Assembly: GCA_013350335.1 (NCBI GenBank)
Contig: CM023538.1
Span: 55,906,769 to 55,970,768 of the forward strand
DNA from: Chimonanthus salicifolius
Lineage: Eukaryota; Streptophyta; Magnoliopsida; Laurales; Calycanthaceae
Direction: 5' to 3'
Length of the DNA: 64,000 nt
A program made the position numbers and the translations under genes. Below, piece after piece: positions 10,352 through 22,860 of the stretch. Positions within the stretch are counted from its first letter, which is position 1. Every line of letters starts with the position of its first letter. Below the pieces are notes generated by a model. The model was given only the letters and a program-made list of their open reading frames with translations, had not been told where the DNA came from and made no database searches.

Positions 10352-12145
10352 AGGGTGTTTTAAAATGTAACTTAATTTATCACTCTATATATCATTAACA
10401 AGATGGGACCCACATTGAAGTCCTTGTGGGACAACATTAGATGAATGGATTTAGAATAAAATAAAGTATATGTAGTTGTTGATTTAATTAATAACTGTGT
10501 ACTTACTCCTCACATTTTATATTGATGGTTTATACTAATTGTCTCATGAAAAAAAAAAAAATGTTTCTTATGATCATTTTCTTGTTAAATCAGTGGGCCT
10601 CACTTAAATACCATGCATAATTTCAAAACATGTTCTAATATTATCTAATGATTAAATAATTTTTAATTTCATCTACCCTCAAGCAGGCCTCTAAAGTGAG
10701 AGGAGTACATTGTAAATTGTTTGAATTTATTTTCATCAAGGAGGGACATTTTACTATTACATAAGTATGATGTTGGAAAGAATCTTTGGATGATTATTTT
10801 TTTATTAAGTTTATATTTATACTTATTTTTTTTTCTTTTCGTGCATATGAAATTGGATTTATACTCAATTTAAGGTTATTTAGAGATAGACTTACTAATG
10901 GATTGCCAATTAATTTTACTTTTACATTAAATCTTCTCACACTTCTTATCTAAGGCAGACCTATCAAATAATCCATTTTCACCGTGTCACAAATATCGAC
11001 GATAATTTTAAATTTACCATGTTTCTATCAGCAAAATACTATTACCACATTAATAACACGTATTTATTGGCACACGATAAATTCTAGGTATATTCCTGAT
11101 AAAAACATGATAAATAGTAATATGCTGTTAAATTCTGAACAAATTACCATTAAATTCCTTATTAAGTTTTTTATTTTATTTTAAGTTATTTTTTAAATAT
11201 CATATTTTCCACGAGATTTTCTCGATAAAAGCTAAAAAATTTGAAAATATTCTGATATTACCGATTGTCATTAATATCTCAAAAATGATATTTGTGATAA
11301 TAATTCTATAAAAATTTAGTCATAAACCTTTCACAAGAGATAATTTCTCTTTTTCTTTTTCTTTTCCTTTTTCTTTTTTTCTTTAAAAAAGTTTATGGGT
11401 ACGGTTGCTATATGACATAAGCTCTTTGGCACTAAGCAATTATTACTTTTACCATTTAATCACATCTCTTCTTAATTGTTACTGTAGTAAATACGTTTAC
11501 ATCTTTATCCTTCTTTGATGTAAATGATTACTTAGTTGGGATTTTATGAAAGCAACCAAAGGCTTCATTTACTAGACTAGAAAATAACACGGAATGAATG
11601 TAATGTTTTGACTGATTACTGCATAGTTGACAAAGGAGAAATGAAGGGTAAGTTGGTGAATGAATGTTTCTTTGAATTTAAGGTTTCTTAAAGAATCCAA
11701 CCAAACGGTATAGAGTAGAATGTGGCTTAAATGAAATATTTATTCTTCTACATTTGTTGTTCCTGGATCTTTTGACACAATTTCAGGGTTACGAGGAAAA
11801 TCCAAAACAATGAGTTGACCCAAATGCAATTGTGTAGTTTTTCTCAATAGTTAAAAAATTGTTCAGATTCGACCTTGGCATTGATCCAATTAGACAACTT
11901 TTAATTTGACACGACTCGATTCGAGTATATCAATTGGACTATGCAATATGTTGTTCTTACATTCTAAAGGTTGTGGGTTTAAGTCACATAAATGTTGGAT
12001 AGACAGTCAGTCAGTCCAGAAAAATAATTTGTCAAATCTAAATATAAATGTTAACTCCACATTGATAGGATAAATGATAAAGATGATGATCATAATAGTT
12101 TCCCAAGACTTCTCACATTCAGTCAAAAACATGAATTTAATTAGT
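10352..12145. other. A/T-rich intergenic sequence
   Basis: No gene is supported. Low-complexity CT/T tracts occur near 11340-11390, and A/T homopolymers elsewhere. The open frame at 10984-11184 is an A/T artefact without similarity. Confidence 0.5.
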
Positions 12146-12150
12146 CTATG

Positions 12151-12665
12151 TGTACCGACCTGACTCTCTAGCATGATATTGTCCGCTTTGGACTCCACAG
12201 GCCCGCATGGATTTGCATAGGGCCCAAGGCGTCATTCTTGGGTCCAAAAGGCCTCATGCTATATGAGGGTATTCCTTCTCTTAAATCCACCCTCAAATGC
12301 CATCTCCTAGATGGTATGGGACAAAGTCCCTGCCATCCAGGCATGGGTATTACAATTTACCCTATTTAAGATCAGAGCCGTCCCCGACTCTGTCATATCA
12401 CACAGACAAGCAAAGGGCCCACACAGACAGAGACATAGTTGAACCGTTCTCTAATACCATTGGCAACGACATGTCCCTCTAACACGATATTGTCCGATTT
12501 GAACCCCACGGACCCACATAGATTTGCATTGGGCCCCAGGTGTCACTCTTGGGCCCAAAAGGCTTGATGTTATATGAAGGTGTTCCCTCTCTTAAATCCG
12601 CCCTCAAATGCTATCCCATGGACGGTATGGGGCAAAGTCCCTCCCGCCCAGGCATGGGTATTACA
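12151..12665 (-). mobile_element. Complete TRIM (miniature LTR retrotransposon)
   Basis: Two direct repeats of about 204 bp (12151-12354 and 12461-12665) flank only 106 bp of interior. Both contain the word GATATTGTCCG and end ATGGGTATTACA. The minus strand next to the right-hand LTR reads TGGTATTAGAG, a Met-tRNA-type primer site, so the element is minus-oriented. CTATG occurs at 12146-12150 and 12666-12670, a perfect 5-bp target-site duplication. It has no coding capacity. Diverged relatives lie at 53083-53403 and 58478-58799. Confidence 0.9.
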
Positions 12666-12670
12666 CTATG

Positions 12671-14153
12671 TTTGATAATAGCCTTGAGTTTATGAACTTT
12701 GATAAAGGGTGTAACTCAGGTAGTCCACATGAGGCTTAGCACTAGTCTAGTGCTATATTTGTCTTGTATACGTAGAGTTGAGCCCTGATAATTAGATTGA
12801 AAATAGAAAAAATAAAGAGTTAGGCTAGCGAGACTCTCTAATGAGGCTTCTCATAAAATTGATCGTAGGTTTCACATTATTGGTGCATTTGAGATTATAT
12901 GGATATGAAGTATATAGAGTTTTATGTTCAAGCTTTTGGGATGGACTCAGGCTCTCAATGCCTAGGCTCAGGACTATCATACATTCATATTTGAGTTTCA
13001 GAATAGGGCTTCAACTCGGATTGGTTGGGCTAGGTTTTAGACCTACTAATTATAATTTAAGGGCCCAGGGCCCGACTCCAAGACTGGGCAAAGGTTAACT
13101 GGTATTTGTTAAACCCGAGCTTATCTGAATTGTATCTTTAATGTCTAAGCCTGATTTCAAGACCAAAATGTGTAAGTAGGATTATTTGAGCTCAGGTTTC
13201 TTTTAAGAGTAAAATGGAGTTTTTTGTATTATTCTATTAAATATAAATTTTATGTTATATATATCATTTTTATACACAATATCTAATTAAAGAAAAATAG
13301 ATTTTATAAAATGTGGCTCAAATTCGAGTTTTTGGCCGAACTCGGGCTTTCATGTACTTAGGGCTAGGCCCGGCCTACATTCTGATTTAAGCCTGATATT
13401 CTGAGCTTGAAAATTGGCCCAACCAGGGTTGGTTTAAACGGTGGACACACATATTAAGTGTTGCATTGTGTGGTCATTAACAATAGATCTTCCTCTTCAC
13501 TTTCTTTAGTGTATACAAATTTGCTCCATACAATGTGTATACAAATTTGAGTGTACGCTATTGAAAGATATATGCTACTGTCATTTGTGCCGCAGTCTAT
13601 TGTTAACGATCTCTCTTATCCTGAGTTCAGCTTTTTGAGTGACTGCGACAATGTCTTTCTTTATATTACTGTTTCAATTATCTACTCTTTGACGGTTATG
13701 AACTTATAATTGTATTTTATTATAAAGCAATGATCTCCATTCTCAGAAAAGGACGGTGCCCCGCCCTTGAAAATATGACATTTTCATCTCACTCAAGACC
13801 TCATATACACATCTCCACGCCCTTTGCTATTAAATGATGTTACGCTATTGTCATTTGTAGTTACAATACCTCAAGGATACCCCTCACTATGAAAAAAAAA
13901 GGTCTAGAATTTGAACTTGATTTATATTGAATTGTTTGTTTTCTACAATGCCTAAAGACTTTCATTTATACAAAAAACTCAAAAAATATTTACAAGGATT
14001 GCCATCAATCAAAACCGTCCATTCTACCTCCTTGTAAATATCAACTATGGCTAATTTAGCAATATTATGACTAAGCTCATCTTGGGGGTCATTTGATGGT
14101 TCAATTTTGCTCTTCATCACTGATGCTAACATATTCAACATCCTACGGCACAA
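12671..14153. other. Intergenic, no gene recognised
   Basis: The segment 12830-13440 is rich in GGGCC/GGCCC and 'aggctcaggc'-like words that look like old repeat sequence. The 85-codon frame starting at 12841 shows no protein family and is rejected. The remainder is A/T-rich. Confidence 0.4.
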
Positions 14154-14520
14154 ATGTACTGGCTGGCGACTTCGAATACATGGGGATACAATTCACCTTT
14201 GTTGTCCAAGCTGAACTGCTCTGATATCAGCTCCAATGTTCATCCTGACCTCCGTACTATTGCTACGGACATGATACACAACTTGGTGGGAGATATTGCT
14301 TCCTTCCCTTTTTTTGCTGGCAGTTTCCAGGCCTAATTATGTTTGGGCCTGATTTTTTCTTTGGGCTATTGTTTCTTTGGCCCATTCTTTTGTGCAGAGT
14401 TCTCTTTTGCATTTTGACTCCATACTTTGCTTGGCCCAAGCTGTGGGTTCTTCTTTTGTACATTTTTGGGCTCCTTATTCTTTGAATAAAATTTATTAAC
14501 TATCATTCAAAAAAAAAAAA
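14154..14520 (+). repeat. Probable retroposed 3' end with poly-A tail
   Basis: The first part is open for 60 codons (14154-14336). A T/G-rich tail with GGGCC-type words follows, then AATAAA at about 14485 and an A12 run at 14509-14520. This arrangement suggests the 3' end of a retroposed transcript or LINE. The peptide is not recognised, and no clear target-site duplication was found. Confidence 0.4.
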
Positions 14521-15136
14521 TTTGCTCTCAATTCCATCCATGATATCCCCATCACTCTATTACAAGTTTAGAGTCACTTCCTCATCATTCGAAATTTATT
14601 TTCTTTCTCTCTCTTTTTTTTTTTTTTCTAGAATGGAACTTATTGGGTTATTAAAGATTGGACCTAGGGATCTAGAAAAAGTTCTAAAGAATAAATTGGC
14701 AAACAAATAGTAGAATCCTATTATCCACCTACCACTAATTCATGAGAGAGAGTATTTTTAACACTTCAATAAATTTGTTATGTTTATTACCAAGGTCTTA
14801 TTGAAATATTAGTGTATTTTGTCATGTGTATGACCCAAGTTTTATATGCTTAGCATATGTTAACAAATGGCTATGCTGTGTAACATCATCAATGGTGAGA
14901 AAGCATCGTAAAAATTGAATAAAAAGATGGAAAACACATTATTACACAGAAGCCTGGCTCTGAGATCCCCTAAAATCTCAGGGTCCTAAGCCGAGTGAGA
15001 TTTCAGGGGCCGTTTGTGACTGGTATATTAAGGAGTTTAAGTGAGGGACCCTACGCAGCGGCTTACCTGCCTATGCCCAAATCCGGCCCTGATTACACAG
15101 TTGAAGAGAAGAAACATGAACACTAGCTCCAAAAAA
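14521..15136. other. 3' flank of the SDR gene
   Basis: This contains the presumed 3' UTR of the minus-strand SDR gene. A T-run lies near 14612-14625. No further gene is recognised. Confidence 0.45.
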
Positions 15137-16730
15137 TTATTCAGAAGCTGAGTAATTGAACAAGCCAAGTGATGGGTTTACAATAGAGAATCCCCCATCT
15201 ATGAAAAGATTGTGACCACTCACATATCTTGATTCATCACCTGCTAAATAAACAACCGCTTGTGCTACATCCTCTGTTTTTAGAGACAATCCCTTAAGAT
15301 TAGCACAAAGACCAACAGCCTTCTCAAGCTCTTCACCTTTAAGCTTTGCAAACCCTTCAGCCAAAGGGGTCACAAGGGCATAAGGTGATATACAATTTAC
15401 TCGAATCCCAAATTGCCCAAGCTCGACGGCGGCATTCTTCGTCAGCCCGGCCACTGCATGCTTTGAACATGTATAAGCATGAGACGCCGCTGCGCCGACA
15501 GCTGAGCTAACACTTGCAGTATTGATAATACTCCCCGATCGAGCTGGTATCATGACTTGAGCAGCATGTTTGATTCCGAGGAAGACCCCTGTGACATTCA
15601 CTCTGAGGACCCGTTCGAAGTTGTCTTTCTCATTGTCGACGATACGCGCTTTCGGTTCATCTATGATGCCTGCATTGTTGAACATGATGTCAAGCTTTCC
15701 ATACATGGAAACTGCAGTGTTGATGGCATCCTGGACTTGAGATTCATCTGTGACATCGCAATGGACGTATGAGGCTGCTGTTGATCCCAAGTCCTTGCAA
15801 ACAGTGTGTCCCAATTCATCTTGAATGTCTGCAATCACAACCTTTGCACCATGCCGGCAGAACATTCTTGCAGTGCACCCACCAATGCCGCTGGCGCCGC
15901 CTGTGATTACTGCTACCTTCCCTTCCAGCCTAAAATGCAAGCCCTAATCATCCCCTGAACTCATTATCAAACTAAAGTCGATCTATTACTAACCCTAGTT
16001 TGGATTTAGATTCGTCCGGAATCAAGACTTCTTCTATACATGGAGTCTCCCTTGATGCACCATTTCTACCTTTGTGGAGAAATTATTTAGCATCCAATTG
16101 AAAAATAACATATCATATATGTCAAAATACTTTGACATTTCACTGATAAAAAAACTATAGTATGGTCAAATTCAATTATGAGTTGTTGATTAAAAAATAG
16201 TTTATTCAATATATTATTATAAATAAACATAAACAGATGGAATAAATAATTTTGACATAATTCATAAAAAAATCAAGATATTTTTTAACAGACAAAAATA
16301 CTTCTAACATGGTTGATTGTTGCAAATGTAAAGACTTAACATGGTTGATTGTTGTAATTGTAAAGATTTAAATTGTGTTGATAGAAAATTTAAATAAATA
16401 ATTTGTCAAATTTAACTAATAAGTGCGAATGTCGGATGATAAATAAATGACTTTGACAACAATAGTCCCACACATAATGGGGCATTTTGCTCTATTGGAT
16501 CTATGTTAGTCGAACATGCACTACTTTGCTCCATATGTACTAGTGGAGCCCGACTGATTTTTACGGTTTTGTATTTAACTTATATCGCTAATATGATTAT
16601 ATTATTATTATTATTATTATTTATTACTATAGTATGTATTATTTTGACACTATTGTCTCAAATTAGTAAATTAGGGAGAAAGATAAAAGTACCTTCTTGC
16701 AAGGGCAGAGAGAATTGTGCTGCTTCCCAT
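15137..16730 (-). CDS. Classical short-chain dehydrogenase/reductase (SDR110C type), NAD(H)-dependent
   Basis: Exon 1 is 16693-16730 (ATG at 16730, 38 nt) and exon 2 is 15137-15929. The donor AGAAG|GTACTT and acceptor TTTTAG|GCTGG join in phase 2 to give MGSSTILSALARRLEGKVA and 276 residues in all, the usual length for plant secoisolariciresinol dehydrogenase / ABA2-like proteins. Without exon 1 the long frame has only a TTG start, so the splice is needed. Visible motifs are TGGASGIG (22-29) for the dinucleotide, an acidic residue at VVIAD (Asp47) favouring NAD(H), NNAG (97-100), catalytic Ser about 152 and YTCSK (165-169). The substrate cannot be read from sequence: xanthoxin, lignans, terpene alcohols and steroids are all used in this family. 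A TATATA word at about 16763-16768 lies 33-38 nt upstream of the ATG and may be the TATA box. No frame damage is visible. Confidence 0.9.
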
Positions 16731-16997
16731 TGTGTGAAGAATCCCTACGTCAATTCCTTCAATATATAGAGACATTACATGGGATTGATTCCATTGTGGA
16801 GGTTAGTGGAAAAAAAACAATGGGAGGCTACTTCTCTTTTGATTTTTTCCCTTTTAATAAACTTCTATACTTGTCTCTTTCACATGACATGAAGGGTATC
16901 AAACGACCTGCCGCCCTTATGTAAAACACAAAGGAAAAAACACTAAGAAAAAAAGTTTACTAAGACTTTCTTTAAGTGATAGTTGACATTGAGAGTA
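16731..16997. other. Upstream region of the SDR gene
   Basis: Short promoter-proximal spacer between the SDR ATG and the TIR element that starts at 17007. Apart from the TATATA word near 16763, nothing specific is recognised. Confidence 0.4.
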
Positions 16998-17006
16998 CTT
17001 TTTAAA

Positions 17007-17522
17007 GGGTTTAGAGTGAAAGTCCATCCTAATACGGGCATATTCTTTTAAAAAATACGGGTTTTAGTAAACTTTTCAGTTTGCTTCTATCCGTCAATAC
17101 AAATTTTAGTGGACTTTCAGAAATCAATTTACTGGATCAGTGCACCAGGACCGTATCACTTAGAAATGGAAATTTGAGGAAAGTGATCTGGTCGGTGCAT
17201 CGATTTGGACTCTTTCACGTCTCATGAAATCGGTACACCGATCGCTCACTTAGAAATGGAAATTTGAGGAAAGTGATCCAGTCAGTGCACCGATTTCTTG
17301 AGACATGAAAGAGTCCAAATCGGTGCACCGACCGGATCACTTTCCTCAAATTTCCATTTCCAAGTTATCCGATTTGTGCACCGATCCAGTGAACTGATTA
17401 ACTGGAAAGTGAACCGATATCTGAAAGTCCACTAAAATCCGTACGGACGGATGGAGGCAAAGTGGGAAATCCAGAAAACCCGTGTCTCCTAAAAGAATCT
17501 TCCCGTTTAAGGATGGCCACCC
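17007..17522. mobile_element. 516-bp Mutator-like MITE with perfect 9-bp TSD
   Basis: CTTTTTAAA occurs at 16998-17006 and 17523-17531. The ends are inverted (left AGTCCATCCTAATACGGGC, right reverse complement GGCCATCCTTAAACGGG), and both ends begin GGG. The middle holds a second, nearly perfect palindrome: CACTTAGAAATGGAAATTTG and its complement occur repeatedly, with GGTGCACCGA words between. It is non-coding. The terminal words are shared with the smaller element at 10112-10342. It lies about 280 bp upstream of the SDR start codon. Confidence 0.85.
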
Positions 17523-17531
17523 TTTTTAAAT

Positions 17532-19560
17532 GATATTTAATATTTTGAACATGAAGAAGAGGAGAATATTTTTTAATTGATTCATAAAAATTAGTGCAAA
17601 CTCTTAATATAATACTGTGGATAAGTAAAGAGTAGTCAGATTTTACTTTTTAAATCTAGCAATGATTATAATTAAAGGAAAGTTGACACAATTTTATTGT
17701 GAACTGATTCATATAAGATAATTTCTTAGTGTGAAGAGGGCGTATTAGCAAATACAGAGGATGATCACCTTATGCTGGCCTTCATGGTACTATATTAAAA
17801 AAAAAAAAGATTGATTAATTGTAATTTTTGTTAAATTACAGGTTTAAAAAAAGACCTTTTCACTATTATCACCTCATTTTATCGGCCTCATATCTAAGTG
17901 TTGAGGGTAGTATCACATACACTGAACATGGATCTAAATCTAGTTATTTCATTAGCTAATATTATCTTCATCGGTGTATACATAGATATAGTTAAATATT
18001 CATTGTGTTAGTAAAAAAAATTAAACTCTTTTCTCATAGACAATTTGAAAATAGTTTAAGAATAGAAAAAATGAAAACAAATAGTCACAAATTTCAAATT
18101 TAAAACTCTATGAGTTTTGCCATTATTTGTATGTCCACAAGTAAATCAATTCGATAGGCCTAATGTATGTTAGAAAATTATGCAAAAAAAAAAAAATCAA
18201 ATTTTCAAAAAAAGGAAAGCATGGAAGAAGAAATATTTGATATGTATTTCCTTTGTTATTAGTATTTCTCTCAAGATTCTAAGCTTGGATAATTAAGTTA
18301 AGAGGTTCTTGTAAGTACATTTTAACTTATGTGGCAAGCAGCCACTTGTTTAAGATCCACACTGCCCTTTACTAAATTGGATTTGGAGTCATTTTCCTTC
18401 CTATTTGTTTGTTTCTTCAATCACAATCATTCGAATTTTTCATGAGCATATATATTACAATGGCAAAGGATGGCAAAGGGTTTGAGGATAATCGGAGTAT
18501 ATACAAATCTTCCTATTCACACACATCATATGATTCATTTTGTGCTATTAAATGTGGCGATTTTGATAGTGAGGACAATTTAGTCAATTAGTCACTTAGC
18601 TCATCATTATCTCTTGGGTTTTGTTCATATTTAACTTTTTCAACTTCTGAGTTATAATAGTTAGTCAACTGAAGAAATTCTTTCAAAATCACAATTGTAG
18701 TCCTCCACTTTTCACTAACTTAACTAATCAACATTTTTTTAAGTTTCTATAACTTTTTTTGTTGTTTTACTCACACTACATAGTGGTATTGCGCAGTTTT
18801 CTACATGTAAATTCTAAAAAAAATTAGCCTAGAAATTAGAAATGCTTTTATCAAATCAGTTGAAATGGAAAAGAGATGTTTAAATCACCACTTTCTAAGG
18901 CGTGGAGAAGGAAGCATCATAACATGATTAGTCCAAAGAGGCCCAATTAGTATTTTTAAGATTGGGAAGGAGAGCAAGATGATCTTAGAAAATTGAATCA
19001 AATCCATCTGGCTAAAACACTTGATGAGCAAAATCCGACACTATTGGACAATCGGACCGGAAAACTGTCTTCGATGAGTCGATCGCCCAGCAAAGAATGT
19101 GACTTCGAATCCACCGGAATCTTGGCTACTGTTCTGCTCAACTCCTTACTCGGGCTCATACTTGGAGTCTTATTGACCTAGATACAATTGGTCTCCATCA
19201 CTCAATTGAGCTTCAAGGTTATGGTATACCTGTGGTTGGTAATGTACAACATTGAGCTCCTGCAAAAACTCGATAGGCAGGGATTGATTTGGATTTGAAG
19301 CATGCGACAGTACAGAAGATGTGTCTAGTTCACAAGTCGGTCAGGCGTCGAAAGGCTAGAATTGATATCTGAGTGTTGCTAGTTCAATAACTTAGCATAG
19401 ATAAGAGCCAAGTCAATGCTACATGCATCCATCTCCAGTGTGCCTATAATAACTCGAACTTTAAATTAGAAAAATCATAAAATTTTAAACTATTAACTCG
19501 GCTTTGTGACCGATCAATATAATAGAGTACGGAAATAGCTTCCCGAAAAGGTATTATGTG
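17532..19560. other. Intergenic, nothing recognised
   Basis: A/T-rich. Small open frames at 18409-18591 and 18993-19181 carry no recognisable domain; the latter ends in a hydrophobic run but lacks any family signature. Confidence 0.45.
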
Positions 19561-20141
19561 ACCTGATCAGAACTCGTTTGTTTAGTGATCCAGCCCAAAG
19601 AATTTCGGAGGGCATTTTGGACATTATTTAATATATTTTGTTTTACATATAAAATCATAAATAAGGTCTTATAAACCTCTTGAGTGTGAAAGACCACTCT
19701 TCTGATATATTTAGACCTTGAAATTCACACACATATTAATCTTTTGAATAAGCTACTTAGTGGTATTTTCAGAATTTCACGAGTATTCCTCGAAACATGT
19801 ATTTTACTTATGCTCTTATCTAAAAGCCCCGATTTTCAAGATACCCCGTATTCTGAAAATTAGCAAACTCAGATCACAGTCGATCTATATTTCATCAAAC
19901 TCTTTGACATTTTTAGAATGTCGAAATCAATATTTTAAGCACTTGTTTCGAGTGTCAAAATCACGGTGATTATAAGCCGTCTATTTTATTAAAACATTGA
20001 GTCTGTGAAAAATACCCTATTTACTGTGTCAAAACAAAAGGTGAACGTTCCACCGTAGGTAAACCCCATGTTCTCAACACACCTGTCGTATTGGATTTTC
20101 AAGAATTAGGGTCTAATATAGATGAACAGAAAAATGTTAAA

Positions 20142-20172
20142 AATAACAGTGATTTTTACTGTTACAAAAGAT
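20142..20172. repeat. Perfect hairpin inside the LTR-like unit (copy 1)
   Basis: TAACAGTGATTTTTACTGTTA folds into an 8-bp stem with a short loop. The same hairpin is present at about 21330 and 24570, one per full unit, so it has been conserved while the surrounding sequence diverged by several percent. Confidence 0.65.
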
Positions 20173-22839
20173 AACTTTTTATCTTATTATCTTCTGCCGA
20201 TAGTTTTAACCGAATGAGATTCTGCCTACACATCTGAGAGTCAGGGTTGATCCAGCAAATCGCAAATAGTATTTTTTAAACTCGTATAAATACTTCCACT
20301 CAGTTTAAGTTTAAAATAAAAAAATTCCCACAGTTTTTCTCATTTTTTTTTACATTTTCTTTGCTGCGGGTGTTTAAGAGTGCCTTAAAACAACTATCTT
20401 AATTTTTCAGAGGATTTCTGTAAGTATTTATTTTGAATTAATATTTTTAGTTTATAGACCTCATTAAGAGGAAGCTAGAAATTCAATTTAATCAGAAAAT
20501 GCCTTACGGTTTCCTCTATAAAAATTGGAAAAGAAAGTACAGAAAATTGGAAAAAATTGCCCATAAACAGTAACTTGCAGTGCACTATTCATGTTCCCCC
20601 AATTGTCAGAATGGCATTTTGTAAATTTGGTGAACAATACTGGTGGCATTTTCGTAATTTTTTATGAACAGTACCCAATGGTAATTACGTAATTTTTATG
20701 AATAGTACCTGAATGGCATTTTCGTAATTTTCGTGAACAATACCCGAAAACATTTTCGTGAGCTCATTTGCATAGTGATCCAGTCCGACGAAGTTTGGAG
20801 GGCATTTTGGACATTACTTAATATCTTTTGTTTTACATATAAAATCATGAATAGTGTTTTATAAACCTGTGTGAAAGACCACTGTTCTGATATATTCAGA
20901 CCTTGAAATTCACATACATATTAACCTTTTGAATACGCTACTAAGTGGTATTTCCGAAATTTCACGAGTATTCCTCGAAACGTTTATTTTACGTATGCTC
21001 TTATCTAAAAGCCCCGATTTTCAAAATACCCCGTATTCCGAAAATTAGCAAACTCACATTACAGTCAATTTCTATTTCATCAAACTCTTTGAAAGTTTTA
21101 GAATGTCAAAATAGGTATTTTAAACACTTGTTTCGAAGTGTCAAAATCACGGTGATTATAAACCTTTTATTTTATTAAAACATTTACTCTGTGAAAAAGA
21201 CCTTATTTACAGGTGTCAAAACAAAAAGTGAACGTTCCACCGTAGGAACCCCGTGTTCTCAACACACCTGCGGTATCAGATTTTCAAGAGTTTGGGTCTA
21301 ATATATATGAATAGAAAAAGGTTAAAAGTAACAGTGATTTTTACTGTTACAAAAGTTAACTTTTTATCTTCTTATCTTTTGCCGACAGTTTTAACCGGAC
21401 GAGATTCTGCCGACACATCTGAGAGTCAGGATTGATCGAGCAAATCTCAAATAGTATTTTTTAAACTCGTATAAATACCTCAACTCAGTTTAAATTTAAA
21501 ATAAAAAAATTCACACAGTTTTTTTCAGTCTTTTTACATTTTCTCTGCTGCTGGTGTTTACGAGTGTCCTAAAACAGCTGTCTTAACTTTTCAGAAGATT
21601 TTTGTAGGTATTTATTTAAGTTAATATTTTTAGTTTGTACATCTCATTAAGAGAAAGCTAGATATTCAATTTTATTAGAAAATGCCTTACGGTTTTCCTC
21701 TATAAAAATCGGAGAAGAAAAGTACAGAAAATTGGAAAAAATTGCCAATGAACAGTAACTTGCGGCGCACTGTTTATGTTCCTCCAATTGTCAGAATGAC
21801 ATTTTCGTAAATTTGGTGAACAGTACTGGTGGCATACGAAATTTTACTAAAAGAAACATAAAATTCGTCCACACTATTCTCATTTCATTTGCTCGGTTAC
21901 CATCATCCAACTCCAGACGATGCAAAATATATGATTTTGCCATTGCCACCGTCTACAGCCTCCACCTTCTCTACTCCTCCGTCCGATCTGTCGGCCATCG
22001 CTTCTCTCTATCCCGCTCTAAGCCCGAAGTTACAGAACTGATCCCAGCCTCCACCATTGCCCAGAATGGCCGTCGTTATATTTGGGAGCCCTCTCTCCCG
22101 CGATTCTCTCTCTACTCTCGATCTTGGTCAGCGCTGCTCTCCTTCCTCTACTCGCACTTCACCCAGATCTGCTAATCCGTTCTCAGATCTGAAGGATTTG
22201 ATGCCAAGATCTGAGATCCGGGTTATATGCTCGCGTGATGATTGCCCTTTTTCGTGCACCGATCTACAACCGAGAGAGAGGGTAACAGAACTCTCGTCGC
22301 ACAGTCTTTGTTGTCAATCTAGGTTTCCGCTGGGACTTCGCACATAGAGATGTATTCTCCTTGCACCCTGTCTGGTGATGGCCTTCTCCGCTGTCACGTC
22401 TGCAGAGATTCCTCAACTTCATCTTAAATCTTTTCTTTTTATCTGCTTTTAATTTCTCTCCCTCCCTCAACTACCGTCTCCACCTTTTCATTCTCCCTTA
22501 GTTCCATTTTTTTTTTGTCCCCATCAAAGCAACGGTCCTACCCAAGTTGTCCGAGTCGGTTCTGCCCAAGTTTTCCCAATAAGCTATACTTTCCTTTTAT
22601 GTGTTTTCTAGCCTTATAATTAATTAAAATCTATATAGAGTATTTTAGAGTAATAAAATAAAATGTCATTTTAATTATGTTGAAATTATCTGTTTTAAAC
22701 TTAAAATGAATTTTCTTATTAAATTAATTTTGAATTATTATTATAAATTGATTTATTTTAATTTGATTATTTAACTTGAAATAAATTTATAATTGTTTAA
22801 AAATATAGGTAAGTTGGTTTTTCTATATCTTAGAAAAAC

Positions 22840-22860
22840 TGATATATATATATATATATT
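22840..22860. repeat. (TA)n microsatellite
   Basis: About nine TA dinucleotides in a row, absent from the paralogous position near 26030. Confidence 0.8.

Noticed and set aside
12841..13098. 85-codon frame after the TRIM
   Set aside because: It falls in GGGCC-rich old repeat sequence, with no family match or conserved start context.
15930..15940. TTG as the start of the SDR protein
   Set aside because: The TTGCATTTTAG sequence is an intron 3' end; an ATG exon with a matching phase lies at 16693-16730 and restores the family N-terminus.
21813..22347. Open frames over the C/T-rich leaders (also 25129-25672)
   Set aside because: They are not conserved in frame between the two leader copies, and the sequence is a biased untranslated-leader type.
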